Shown here piece by piece: positions 1 to 5,373 of a stretch of 6,770 bases of DNA (positions are counted from its first letter, which is position 1; the number at the start of each line of letters is the position of its first letter). This DNA comes from Erysipelotrichaceae bacterium (lineage in GTDB: Bacteria; Bacillota_I; Bacilli_A; Erysipelotrichales; Erysipelotrichaceae): contig DMBB01000179.1 of NCBI GenBank assembly GCA_003446295.1, positions 357 through 7,126 of the forward strand, in the 5' to 3' direction. The position numbers and the translations under genes were made by a program. The notes beneath the pieces are model-generated. The model searched no databases. It saw only the letters and a list, made by a program, of their open reading frames with translations, and was not told the origin of the DNA.

Positions 1-234
1 CTGGCAGACTGCTATCGCAATTCACTGGATCTTTGCCTGGAGAACGGCATCAGGTCCATAGCCTTCTGCTGCATTTCAACAGGTGTCTTCCGTTTCCCGA
101 ATCAGCGTGCCGCACAGATTGCGGTTGAAACAGTCACAGAATGGCTTACAGAATATTCGGAAGGAATAGAAAGGGTGATCTTCAATGTTTTTAAAGACGA
201 AGATAAAGAATACTATGAAAAGGAATTATACTGA
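1..234 (+). CDS. SirTM-associated macrodomain protein, C-terminal part (5' end outside window)
   Basis: The frame is open from base 1 to a TGA at 232-234 and gives the last 77 residues of a macrodomain protein. Macrodomains bind ADP-ribose, and those encoded next to SirTM sirtuins remove ADP-ribose from the protein the sirtuin modifies. The strand segment SIAFCC followed by ISTGVFRFP is the conserved second ligand-binding loop, which contacts the diphosphate and distal ribose. The closing segment VIFNVFKDED is the final strand of the fold. As I recall this subfamily, these features match the zinc-dependent macrodomains rather than the YmdB or AF1521 types. The zinc-ligand region lies upstream and cannot be checked. 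The 3' end overlaps the next gene (by 50 bp or 20 bp, depending on which start that gene uses), so the two are probably translationally coupled. Identity rests on a partial protein but is supported by the neighbour. Confidence 0.85.
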   Translation: MADCYRNSLDLCLENGIRSIAFCCISTGVFRFPNQRAAQIAVETVTEWLTEYSEGIERVIFNVFKDEDKEYYEKELY

Positions 235-1204
235 ACTGCCAAACGGCTATCTTGAAACGATCAACAAAGGGATCAGAGGTGTCCGCAGCTTTCACGGGGG
301 TATCACAGAACTCAGGCGATCACACGAAGAATCTCTGGCAAAACTGAAAGAAGAGATCGAAACAGCAGATGCTGTTGTGATCGGTGCCGGAGCCGGACTT
401 TCTACATCCGCGGGATTCATTTATGCAGGAGAACGTTTTGATCACTGGTTTTTTGATTTCAAAAAGACTTACGGCATACAGGACATGTATTCCGGAGGTT
501 TCTATCCGTATCCTTCAAAAGGGATATTCTGGGCCTTCTGGGCGAGAAACATCTATGTCAACAGGTATCTGGATCCGCCGAAGCCTGTATACGAAGACCT
601 GTTCAGTCTTGTAAAGGATAACAACTATTTTGTAATCACCACAAATGTGGATCACTGTTTTCAGAAAGCAGGATTTGATAAGAGCCGTCTGTTCTATACG
701 CAGGGTGACTATGGTCTGTTTCAAAGCACTGACCGGAATCAACACTGCACATATGACAATGAGGAATGGGTCATGAAGGCAATGGAAGCACAGGGCTTTG
801 TCAGAAATGAAAAGGGTCAGTTTGAAGTGCCTGAAAACGGAGCAGTCTGCATGGAAGTGCCGTATGAGCTCTTTCCGAAATGTCCGGATGACGGTTCGGA
901 TATGACGATGAATCTGCGCTCTGATGAAACATTTGCTGAAGATGAAGGCTGGCACAAAGCCTCTGCCGCATATTATGAATTCCTGAAGAAGCATGAACAC
1001 AAGCATGTGCTTTTTCTGGAGCTCGGTGTCGGGATGAACACCCCGGTGATCATCAAGTATCCGTTCTGGCAGATGACAAACGATAATCCGAAGGCAGTCT
1101 ATGCATGCCTGAACTACAATGAAGCATACTGTCCTGTACAGATCGCGAAGCAGTCCATCTGTATCAGCGGGGATTGCGGAGAAGCAATCAGGGTTCTGCT
1201 GTAA
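185..1204 (+). CDS. SirTM-class sirtuin, protein ADP-ribosyltransferase (Sir2 family, class M)
   Basis: This is a Sir2-family NAD+ enzyme of the SirTM class. Members of this class transfer ADP-ribose to a lipoylated GcvH-like carrier protein instead of deacetylating. In the 339-residue reading, the Rossmann NAD+ loop GAGAGLSTSAG is at 67-77 and GERF at 82-85. TTNVDH with the catalytic-type Asn154 is at 152-157, and YTQGDYG at 171-177 has Gln173 where deacetylating sirtuins carry the catalytic His. LELGVGMNTP is at 278-287 and ends in the family's KYPFWQM motif. The usual CPxCG zinc-ribbon half reads CPDDG (233-237), so the metal site looks lost. Two starts are plausible. ATG 185 has AAGG at 171-174, and ATG 215 (MKRNYTEL) gives 329 residues and a smaller overlap with the macrodomain gene. 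Roughly 45-55 residues precede the Rossmann fold. The gene is cytoplasmic and shares an operon with the macrodomain and KptA genes. Confidence 0.93.
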   Translation: MFLKTKIKNTMKRNYTELPNGYLETINKGIRGVRSFHGGITELRRSHEESLAKLKEEIETADAVVIGAGAGLSTSAGFIYAGERFDHWFFDFKKTYGIQDMYSGGFYPYPSKGIFWAFWARNIYVNRYLDPPKPVYEDLFSLVKDNNYFVITTNVDHCFQKAGFDKSRLFYTQGDYGLFQSTDRNQHCTYDNEEWVMKAMEAQGFVRNEKGQFEVPENGAVCMEVPYELFPKCPDDGSDMTMNLRSDETFAEDEGWHKASAAYYEFLKKHEHKHVLFLELGVGMNTPVIIKYPFWQMTNDNPKAVYACLNYNEAYCPVQIAKQSICISGDCGEAIRVLL

Positions 1205-1234
1205 AGAGAAATGATATTGCTGCAAATGTCAGAG

Positions 1235-1240
1235 AGGAGG
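1235..1240 (+). promoter_or_regulatory. Ribosome binding site fixing the kptA start
   Basis: A perfect AGGAGG sits 5 nt before ATG 1246. An in-frame ATG at 1174 lies inside the sirtuin gene and would add 24 residues that do not resemble the KptA N-terminus, so 1246 is taken as the start. Confidence 0.8.
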
Positions 1241-1245
1241 CTGCT

Positions 1246-1782
1246 ATGTCTTATCAGAAAACAAGCAAGTATATCAGTCTGATACTCAGGCATCATCCGG
1301 AAGTGATCGGGATCACACTGGATGATCATGGCTGGGCTGATACAGCAGCATTGATCGAGGGCGTCAGCAGAACGCATATTCTGACAAAGGAGATCCTGGA
1401 AGAGACCGTACGCACTGACGAAAAACAGCGTTATTCATTCAATGAGGACCATACCAGGATCAGGGCGAACCAGGGACACTCCATTCCCGTGGACGTGGAG
1501 CTGCGTGAAGCAGAACCGCCTGAGATCCTGTACCATGGAACAAGAGAAAAATATACTGCTTCCATTGAACAGCAGGGACTGCTGCCAAAAACAAGACTGT
1601 ATGTTCATCTCTCGAAGGATGAGGAAACAGCAGTCAATGTCGGGCGAAGACACGGCAGACCTGCTGTGTATGCGGTAGATGCCGGAAGTATGCACCGGGA
1701 CGGCCATCTGTTTTATCTGTCCGCAAACAGGGTATGGCTTGTAAAAAAAGTTCCTGTACAGTATCTGTACAGGATCAGGTAG
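1246..1782 (+). CDS. kptA: RNA 2'-phosphotransferase, KptA/Tpt1 family
   Basis: The 178-residue product matches the usual size of bacterial KptA. The family removes an internal 2'-phosphate from RNA using NAD+. It ADP-ribosylates the phosphate and then releases ADP-ribose 1'',2''-cyclic phosphate and nicotinamide. Signatures run in order: SKYISLILRHHP (7-18) with the catalytic Arg15-His16 pair; a winged-helix N-lobe with DDHGWAD (26-32); KQRYSF (60-65), with Arg62 a likely catalytic Arg; RANQGHS (73-79); LYHGT (95-99), the NAD-binding loop; HLS (131-133); GRRHGRP (134-140 region); and SANRVWLV near 159-166. The family usually has NGVWL in this last motif, so Arg replacing Gly at 172-relative position is a small variation. 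The gene follows the sirtuin stop by 41 nt on the same strand. The physiological substrate in bacteria is unclear because most lack the tRNA ligase that creates 2'-phosphate junctions. A role tied to ADP-ribosylated RNA is possible but inferred. Confidence 0.93.
   Translation: MSYQKTSKYISLILRHHPEVIGITLDDHGWADTAALIEGVSRTHILTKEILEETVRTDEKQRYSFNEDHTRIRANQGHSIPVDVELREAEPPEILYHGTREKYTASIEQQGLLPKTRLYVHLSKDEETAVNVGRRHGRPAVYAVDAGSMHRDGHLFYLSANRVWLVKKVPVQYLYRIR
1743..1773 (-). terminator. Intrinsic terminator of the yitT-like gene, inside kptA codons
   Basis: Perfect 9-bp arms CCTGTACAG (1753-1761) and CTGTACAGG (1765-1773) enclose a 3-nt loop. Read on the - strand the stem is followed by AAC and seven T residues (the A run at 1743-1749). 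It starts 9 nt after the stop of the minus-strand gene. The same bases encode KptA residues 166-176. Confidence 0.7.
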
Positions 1783-1797
1783 CTATCTGTATTTTTT
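1769..1797 (+). terminator. Possible weak terminator for the kptA operon
   Basis: A bulged stem ACAG(G)AT (1769-1775) can pair with ATCTGT (1785-1790) and is followed by A and six T residues at 1792-1797. It contains the kptA stop codon and the stop of the opposing gene. The stem is short and competes with the strong 9-bp hairpin just upstream, so it is only a candidate for ending the + strand operon. Confidence 0.3.
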
Positions 1798-2637
1798 GTT
1801 CATTGTGAATCCGCGGCCGGAGACTTCACTGACTTTCGATACGACCATAAAAGCATAAGGGTCGATCTCATGGATCAGCTGCTCCAGCTGAGGAAGCTCA
1901 CGGTTCGAAATAACGGAGACTACGATATCCGTACCGGTCTCACTGTAGCCTCCGCGTGCCTGGATGAGCGTTACGCCGCGGTCCATCTGCTGCAGGATCG
2001 CTTTGCGGATCGCATCATGCTGTTCACTGACGACACGCACTTCTGTTTTTGATGTTCCCATGACAAGCAGATGATCCAGTGTCAGGGAATAGATAAGGAC
2101 ATTGATAATGCCGTACAAGACTGACTCTGCCGGCAGGAACAATGCCTGCACCAGCAGTATCAGACAGTCAAATACATAGAGAGAAACGGAGACAGGGATG
2201 TTGTAAAGCTTCTGCAGCACGAGCGGGGGAATGTCCATTCCGCCGGTAGAAGCACCCTGACGGATCACGATCGCCAGGGAAGCACCGATGCCAAGTCCTG
2301 TATAAACAGTGCACAGCAGCGGGTTCCGTGTCAGCACGACGCCTTCAAACAGTTTTTGAAAGAATGACAGGGCAAGCGGATAGGTCAGCGAACTGAGAAC
2401 GGTCGTCAGGGCGAATGTCCTGCCAAGGATCAGCCAGCCCGCAGCCAGCATCACCAGATTGAATATCAGCACGAAACCGGACATGGATATCGGTACCAGA
2501 TGACGGACAGCCAGGGCAATGCCGGTTGTTCCGCCTGTGGCAAGATCTGCCGGAAGCAGAAACAGCACGACTGTCAGCGCATAAAGGGCAGTTCCCAGTA
2601 TAACCAGAAGCAGATAACGATAGATGTCTTTCTGCAT
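1783..2637 (-). CDS. YitT-family membrane protein with C-terminal DUF2179 domain
   Basis: The 284-residue product has the architecture of the YitT/YpjC group, which is widespread in Bacillota and lacks a firmly established function. About six hydrophobic segments lie near residues 8-28, 52-72, 76-94, 107-126, 147-168 and 170-192. Family glycine motifs GGTTG (35-39, after the first segment) and GASTGGMD (128-135) are present. After GTSKTEV a soluble domain (about 197-278) carries the DUF2179 pattern, including RGVTLIQARGGYSETGTDIV and ISNRELPQLEQLI. It resembles a small cytoplasmic ligand-binding or regulatory domain. The start at 2635-2637 is supported by GGGAGG (revcomp of 2643-2648) at suitable spacing. 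The gene is transcribed against kptA, with stop codons directly abutting, and away from the MATE gene. A transport role is commonly guessed but cannot be read from the sequence. Confidence 0.9.
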   Translation of the reverse strand: MQKDIYRYLLLVILGTALYALTVVLFLLPADLATGGTTGIALAVRHLVPISMSGFVLIFNLVMLAAGWLILGRTFALTTVLSSLTYPLALSFFQKLFEGVVLTRNPLLCTVYTGLGIGASLAIVIRQGASTGGMDIPPLVLQKLYNIPVSVSLYVFDCLILLVQALFLPAESVLYGIINVLIYSLTLDHLLVMGTSKTEVRVVSEQHDAIRKAILQQMDRGVTLIQARGGYSETGTDIVVSVISNRELPQLEQLIHEIDPYAFMVVSKVSEVSGRGFTMNKKYR

Positions 2638-2650
2638 AATGACCTCCCAT

Positions 2651-2682
2651 AAAAAACGTGTACGGTTTTTCCCTGTACACGT
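2651..2682 (-). terminator. Terminator-like hairpin (possible attenuator) in the yitT-like leader
   Basis: On the - strand, ACGTGTAC (2682-2675) pairs with GTACACGT (2663-2656) around an 11-nt loop that can add a GG/CC pair. A run of T residues follows (A run 2651-2656), and the GGGAGG ribosome binding site comes next. The hairpin lies between any upstream promoter and the gene, so it would end transcription unless an alternative structure forms. A small hairpin with a GAAA loop (AAGC-GAAA-GCTT, 2700-2689) precedes it. Confidence 0.55.
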
Positions 2683-2704
2683 GGATCGAAGCTTTCGCTT
2701 AATA

Positions 2705-2753
2705 CAACAGAAATTATAATCAAAATTATGGAAACGTGCGTATATTTCTGTTG
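2705..2753. repeat. Inverted repeat in the divergent intergenic region, operator-like
   Basis: CAACAGAAAT (2705-2714) and ATTTCTGTTG (2744-2753) are a perfect 10-bp inverted pair 29 bp apart. Between them lie TATAAT (on both strands around 2713-2720) and a smaller pair ATAAT/ATTAT (2716-2720 and 2725-2729). The position between two divergent membrane-protein genes suits a regulator binding site. A DNA loop or a chance AT-rich match is also possible. Confidence 0.4.
2715..2720 (-). promoter_or_regulatory. Possible -10 element for the yitT-like gene
   Basis: Read on the - strand the sequence TTGATTATAAT contains a perfect TATAAT. No good -35 hexamer lies 16-18 bp upstream. A start here would give a leader of about 70 nt holding both leader hairpins. 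Confidence 0.35.
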
Positions 2754-2837
2754 ATTTGTTATCTGTTTATGCGCTTGATTCGATAAAAAACGAAATGATG
2801 CGGGAAGATTGTGATATCAAAGAGGCTGCAACGCTTA

Positions 2838-2843
2838 TATAAT
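2838..2843 (+). promoter_or_regulatory. Possible -10 element for the MATE gene
   Basis: A perfect TATAAT lies 26 nt before ATG 2870. The best upstream match to a -35 box (TTGTGA, 2809-2814) is 23 bp away, which is too far for a normal promoter, so the -35 half is weak or absent. The ribosome binding site AGAGGGGG follows at 2855-2862, 7 nt before the ATG. Confidence 0.4.
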
Positions 2844-2869
2844 TGCTGTGTTGAAGAGGGGGTTTATAA

Positions 2870-4225
2870 ATGAGTCAGCAGAAAAAAAGCGGGGGAGTTG
2901 ATCTCCTGCATGGTCCGATCTTAAAAGCATTGATTTTGTTCATGATTCCTGTCATGATCTCCAATATTTTCCAGCAGCTCTACAATGCTGTAGATACAGC
3001 CATTGTCGGAAACTATCTCGGTGAAAATTCACTGGCAGCGATCGGTGCCTGTGCTTCGATCTTTGATATGATGGTAGGCTTCTGCAACAGCCTGGGCCAG
3101 GGATTCTCGATCGTGTGCGGAAGAAGCTTCGGATCGGGTGATGCGGAACGCATGAAGAAATCAGTTGCCGGAGCGATCAAGATCGGTCTTGCGACATGCG
3201 TCGTACTGACACTGCTGTCGATCGTCGGACTCAAGCCGCTGCTTGAGCTGATCAATACGCCGGCAGAGATCATCAATGAATCACTCGCCTATATCAGAGT
3301 GATCGGCCTCGGACTTGTTGTCATGTTCACGTACAACATGTGCTCGGCAATGCTGAGAGCGATCGGCAACAGCATCATGCCGCTGGTATTTCTGATCATT
3401 TCCTCACTGCTGAACATCGTTCTGGACATCATGTTCATTACGGTATTCCATTGGGGTGTTGTCGGGGCAGCCGTAGCGACAGTCATTGCCCAGGGTGTTT
3501 CCGTGGTACTGTGCCTGATCTATATCTACAACTACACGAAGATCCTCGTGCCTCAGCCTCAGCACTTCAGACATGAGAGCGCGTTGATGAAGGATCTTGC
3601 CGGTCAGGGATATTCCATGGCTGTGATGGGTTCGATCGTATCTGTCGGTTCGATCATCCTGCAGTCAGGCATCAACAGCCTCGGCACGGAGATCATTGCC
3701 GGTCATGTAGCTGCGAGAAAGATCTATATGCTTTGCAACCTGCCGTTCATGTCCATGGGTATTGCCATTTCCGCATTCATTGCGCAGAACAGAGGCGCGA
3801 ACCAGGGCCAGCGTATCCTCAAGGCAATGCGTTCTGCATATATGTATGACTTCATCATGGCAGCCGTGATCACAGCCATTCTCTGGATAAGCGCACCAAC
3901 GCTTGTCAGGCTGATCACCGGTTCCGTGAATCCTGTTATCATCGGAAACGGTACGAAATACCTCCGTATCGTCGGCCCGTTCTACGCCGTGCTCGGTGTC
4001 CTCATGCAGACGAGATTTGCCCTGCAGGGTGTCGGTTCCAAGATCATGCCGCTGTTCTCCAGCATCATTGAGTTCATCGGAAAGATCCTGTTCGTCGTAC
4101 TGCTGATCCCGCGATTCCAGTATGATGCTGTTGTATGGTGTGAACCGATCATCTGGTGCTTCATGACTGTATATCTGCTGTACGCATTCTTCACGAATCC
4201 GTACATCAAGAGCATTGAACGCTGA
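2870..4225 (+). CDS. MATE-family multidrug/Na+ or H+ antiporter
   Basis: The 451-residue product is a full-length MATE exporter, an inner-membrane antiporter that expels cationic drugs or metabolites in exchange for Na+ or H+. It has the two six-helix halves expected of the family. The first half begins with LILFMIPVMISNIFQQLYNAVD, where Asp42 in helix 1 occupies the position of the known cation-coupling Asp in NorM/DinF. It includes the VGNYLG turn and the LRAIGNSIMP motif (162-171). The second half begins near residue 245 and repeats the pattern as LQGVGSKIMP (385-394). The N-terminal KKSGGVDLLHGPI is typical of the clostridial MATE branch. The start is set by AGAGGGGG at 2855-2862. It is monocistronic, divergent from the yitT-like gene and followed by a strong terminator. 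Substrate cannot be predicted. Confidence 0.95.
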   Translation: MSQQKKSGGVDLLHGPILKALILFMIPVMISNIFQQLYNAVDTAIVGNYLGENSLAAIGACASIFDMMVGFCNSLGQGFSIVCGRSFGSGDAERMKKSVAGAIKIGLATCVVLTLLSIVGLKPLLELINTPAEIINESLAYIRVIGLGLVVMFTYNMCSAMLRAIGNSIMPLVFLIISSLLNIVLDIMFITVFHWGVVGAAVATVIAQGVSVVLCLIYIYNYTKILVPQPQHFRHESALMKDLAGQGYSMAVMGSIVSVGSIILQSGINSLGTEIIAGHVAARKIYMLCNLPFMSMGIAISAFIAQNRGANQGQRILKAMRSAYMYDFIMAAVITAILWISAPTLVRLITGSVNPVIIGNGTKYLRIVGPFYAVLGVLMQTRFALQGVGSKIMPLFSSIIEFIGKILFVVLLIPRFQYDAVVWCEPIIWCFMTVYLLYAFFTNPYIKSIER

Positions 4226-4239
4226 GAATATCATGAAAG

Positions 4240-4268
4240 AACGTACATGTCCGGCATGTACGTTTTTT
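4240..4268 (+). terminator. Intrinsic terminator of the MATE gene
   Basis: A perfect 10-bp stem, AACGTACATG (4240-4249) with CATGTACGTT (4255-4264), has loop TCCGG. It runs into six T residues (4263-4268) and starts 14 nt after the stop codon. Confidence 0.92.
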
Positions 4269-4281
4269 ACGCAAAAGCACA

Positions 4282-4302
4282 TCAGACCTTGTCTGAATCA
4301 GA
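4282..4302. repeat. Overlapping dyads at the ASCH-gene promoter, operator-like
   Basis: TCAGAC-CTT-GTCTGA (4282-4296) is a perfect 6-bp inverted repeat. The overlapping TCTGA-A-TCAGA (4292-4302) is a second one. Together they cover the predicted -35 box, as expected for a repressor site. The arms are short, so chance is not excluded. Confidence 0.35.
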
Positions 4303-4317
4303 AAAGTCCGATATTGT
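4289..4317 (+). promoter_or_regulatory. Sigma-A-type promoter for the ASCH gene
   Basis: TTGTCT (4289-4294) and TATTGT (4312-4317) each match four of six consensus bases and are separated by 17 bp. The site lies just after the MATE terminator. It would start transcription near 4324, upstream of either possible start codon. Confidence 0.45.
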
Positions 4318-4386
4318 GAGTAAAAGAAAAAACGTTATCATCTGCGTATGCATATTGATGAGATCGTATCTGTTAAGGTGATGAAT

Positions 4387-4794
4387 ATGGATCTTGAAAA
4401 TCTGGAACACTGGCATTTTGAAATGACGGAGAAAGCCTGCAATGAACTGCTGGATCTCGTACTGCAGGGGAAAAAGAAAGCAACATCCAGCAGTGCCGCG
4501 GCATTTCAGATCAAAGGTGAGGAGATCCCGCAGGAAGGCAGTCTGAGCGTCATCACCGACTGGGAAGAAAACCCGCGGGCCGTGGTCAGAACTGTCAGTG
4601 TCCGCAGGATACCATACAAAGATATCGGTTTTGATATCGCAGTGCTGGAAGGTGAAGATGACACGATCGGATCATGGAGAAAGAACCATGAAGCATTCTT
4701 CCGGGCTGAAGGAAAAGAACTGGGATACACTTTTACGGAAGATATGGATGTCATCTTTGAAGAATTTGAAGTGGTCGAAGTGATCGAAAGATAA
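4387..4794 (+). CDS. ASCH-domain protein (DUF984-like)
   Basis: The 135-residue product is a small cytoplasmic ASCH-fold protein. This beta-barrel family is related to PUA and is thought to bind RNA or nucleosides. Some members hydrolyse N4-acetylcytidine, but that activity cannot be assigned here. Family landmarks are WHFEMTEKACNELLDLVLQGKKKATSS near the N-terminus, whose GKKKATSS loop is the conserved basic binding loop. They continue with GSLSVITDWEENPRAVVRT in the middle, DIAVLEGEDDTIGSWRKNHEAFF, and TEDMDVIFEEFEVVEV at the end. Start choice is uncertain. ATG 4387 has AAGGTG (4375-4380) at 6-nt spacing. ATG 4381 touches that site, and ATG 4348 would add 13 residues with no ribosome binding site. 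It stands alone after its own promoter, and the following gene begins 88 nt later. Confidence 0.85.
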   Translation: MDLENLEHWHFEMTEKACNELLDLVLQGKKKATSSSAAAFQIKGEEIPQEGSLSVITDWEENPRAVVRTVSVRRIPYKDIGFDIAVLEGEDDTIGSWRKNHEAFFRAEGKELGYTFTEDMDVIFEEFEVVEVIER

Positions 4795-4805
4795 AGGGAT
4801 ATGCA

Positions 4806-4827
4806 GAAGATCATTTTCCTGATCTTC
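4806..4827 (+). other. Hairpin after the ASCH gene, no T tract
   Basis: GAAGATCA (4806-4813) and TGATCTTC (4820-4827) form a perfect 8-bp stem with a TTTTCC loop, 11 nt after the stop codon. It is not followed by T residues, so it is not a standard intrinsic terminator. It may stabilise the 3' end or partially end the transcript. Confidence 0.4.
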
Positions 4828-4881
4828 AGACTGCAGTTACGGGACCGGTCATCGTAATGCTGGAATGCACGGAGTCAAAGT

Positions 4882-5373
4882 ATGATAAAAAACGATCGTT
4901 TTATGGAACTTGTGAAAAAAGAAAATGGCTTTGAATTCTGCCAGGCCTTTCGTGATGAACTTGACCGGGTCATAAGCGGCAGGGAAAACACCTGCTGGTT
5001 TACGGTACTGCAGGATCAGTCTGTCAGGAAAATATAGATCGGAACGCTGAAGGACGGTGTATGGACGGACCGCAGGGTCAAAGGAAAAGGAAAGAAGAGA
5101 ACTGTAAAGGAAATGCTTGCAGGAAGCACGATCAGACGTATTGAAGAACGCACTTACTTTATGCAGGATGAAGCGTGGGTAAGGGACAGAAAGCCCAGGC
5201 TGGTCACAGATGCCCATCCCAATTATCATTATGTCTATGGAATCGGCGATAAACCTCTGGATATCTCTGAAGCCTATGGTGTCAGTATCGGATATTCGGA
5301 TATCAAAGATCCATCGGCAGGTTTTCATCTGAGGTATCTTTATACAGGCAAAGAAGTTGAGAGTCCGGAATGA
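4882..5373 (+). pseudogene. Unrecognised gene interrupted by one in-frame TAG
   Basis: A 163-codon frame starts at ATG 4882 with GGAG (4871-4874) 7 nt before it and ends at TGA 5371-5373. Codon 52 is TAG (5035-5037). Before it are 51 residues (start MIKNDRFMELVKKENG) and after it 111 residues without further stops. The two parts stay in the same frame, so this is a single nonsense change, not a frameshift. The restored protein looks soluble. It has a basic stretch VKGKGKKRTVKEML after the break and an aromatic, glycine-containing end (YHYVYGIGDKPLDISEAYG). I recognise no family. The only ATG after the stop that could restart it, at 5113, has a poorly spaced site, so the distal part is probably not made efficiently. 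The last codon overlaps the traX start as ATGA, as in a functional operon. A sequencing error or a read-through event is possible instead of true loss. Confidence 0.6.

Noticed and set aside
515..1225. 236-codon open frame on the - strand over the sirtuin gene
   Set aside because: It is rich in Cys, His and Ile runs typical of antisense translation, has no ribosome binding site, and lies opposite a clearly recognised enzyme.
1174..1245. Upstream in-frame start for kptA inside the sirtuin gene
   Set aside because: The added 24 residues lack family similarity. AGGAGG sits exactly before ATG 1246.
2809..2843. Complete sigma-A promoter TTGTGA...TATAAT before the MATE gene
   Set aside because: The spacer would be 23 bp, well beyond the usual 16-18 bp, so only the -10 element is kept at low confidence.
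3665..4282. 205-codon open frame on the - strand over the MATE gene
   Set aside because: It spans the MATE terminator, has Asp/His-rich antisense character, and matches no family.
4806..4827. Intrinsic terminator after the ASCH gene
   Set aside because: The stem is perfect but no T tract follows, so it is listed only as a hairpin.
4849..5328. 159-codon open frame on the - strand over the broken gene, considered as the true gene
   Set aside because: It lacks a ribosome binding site and looks like shadow sequence. The + strand frame has a well-placed GGAG and an ATGA overlap with traX.
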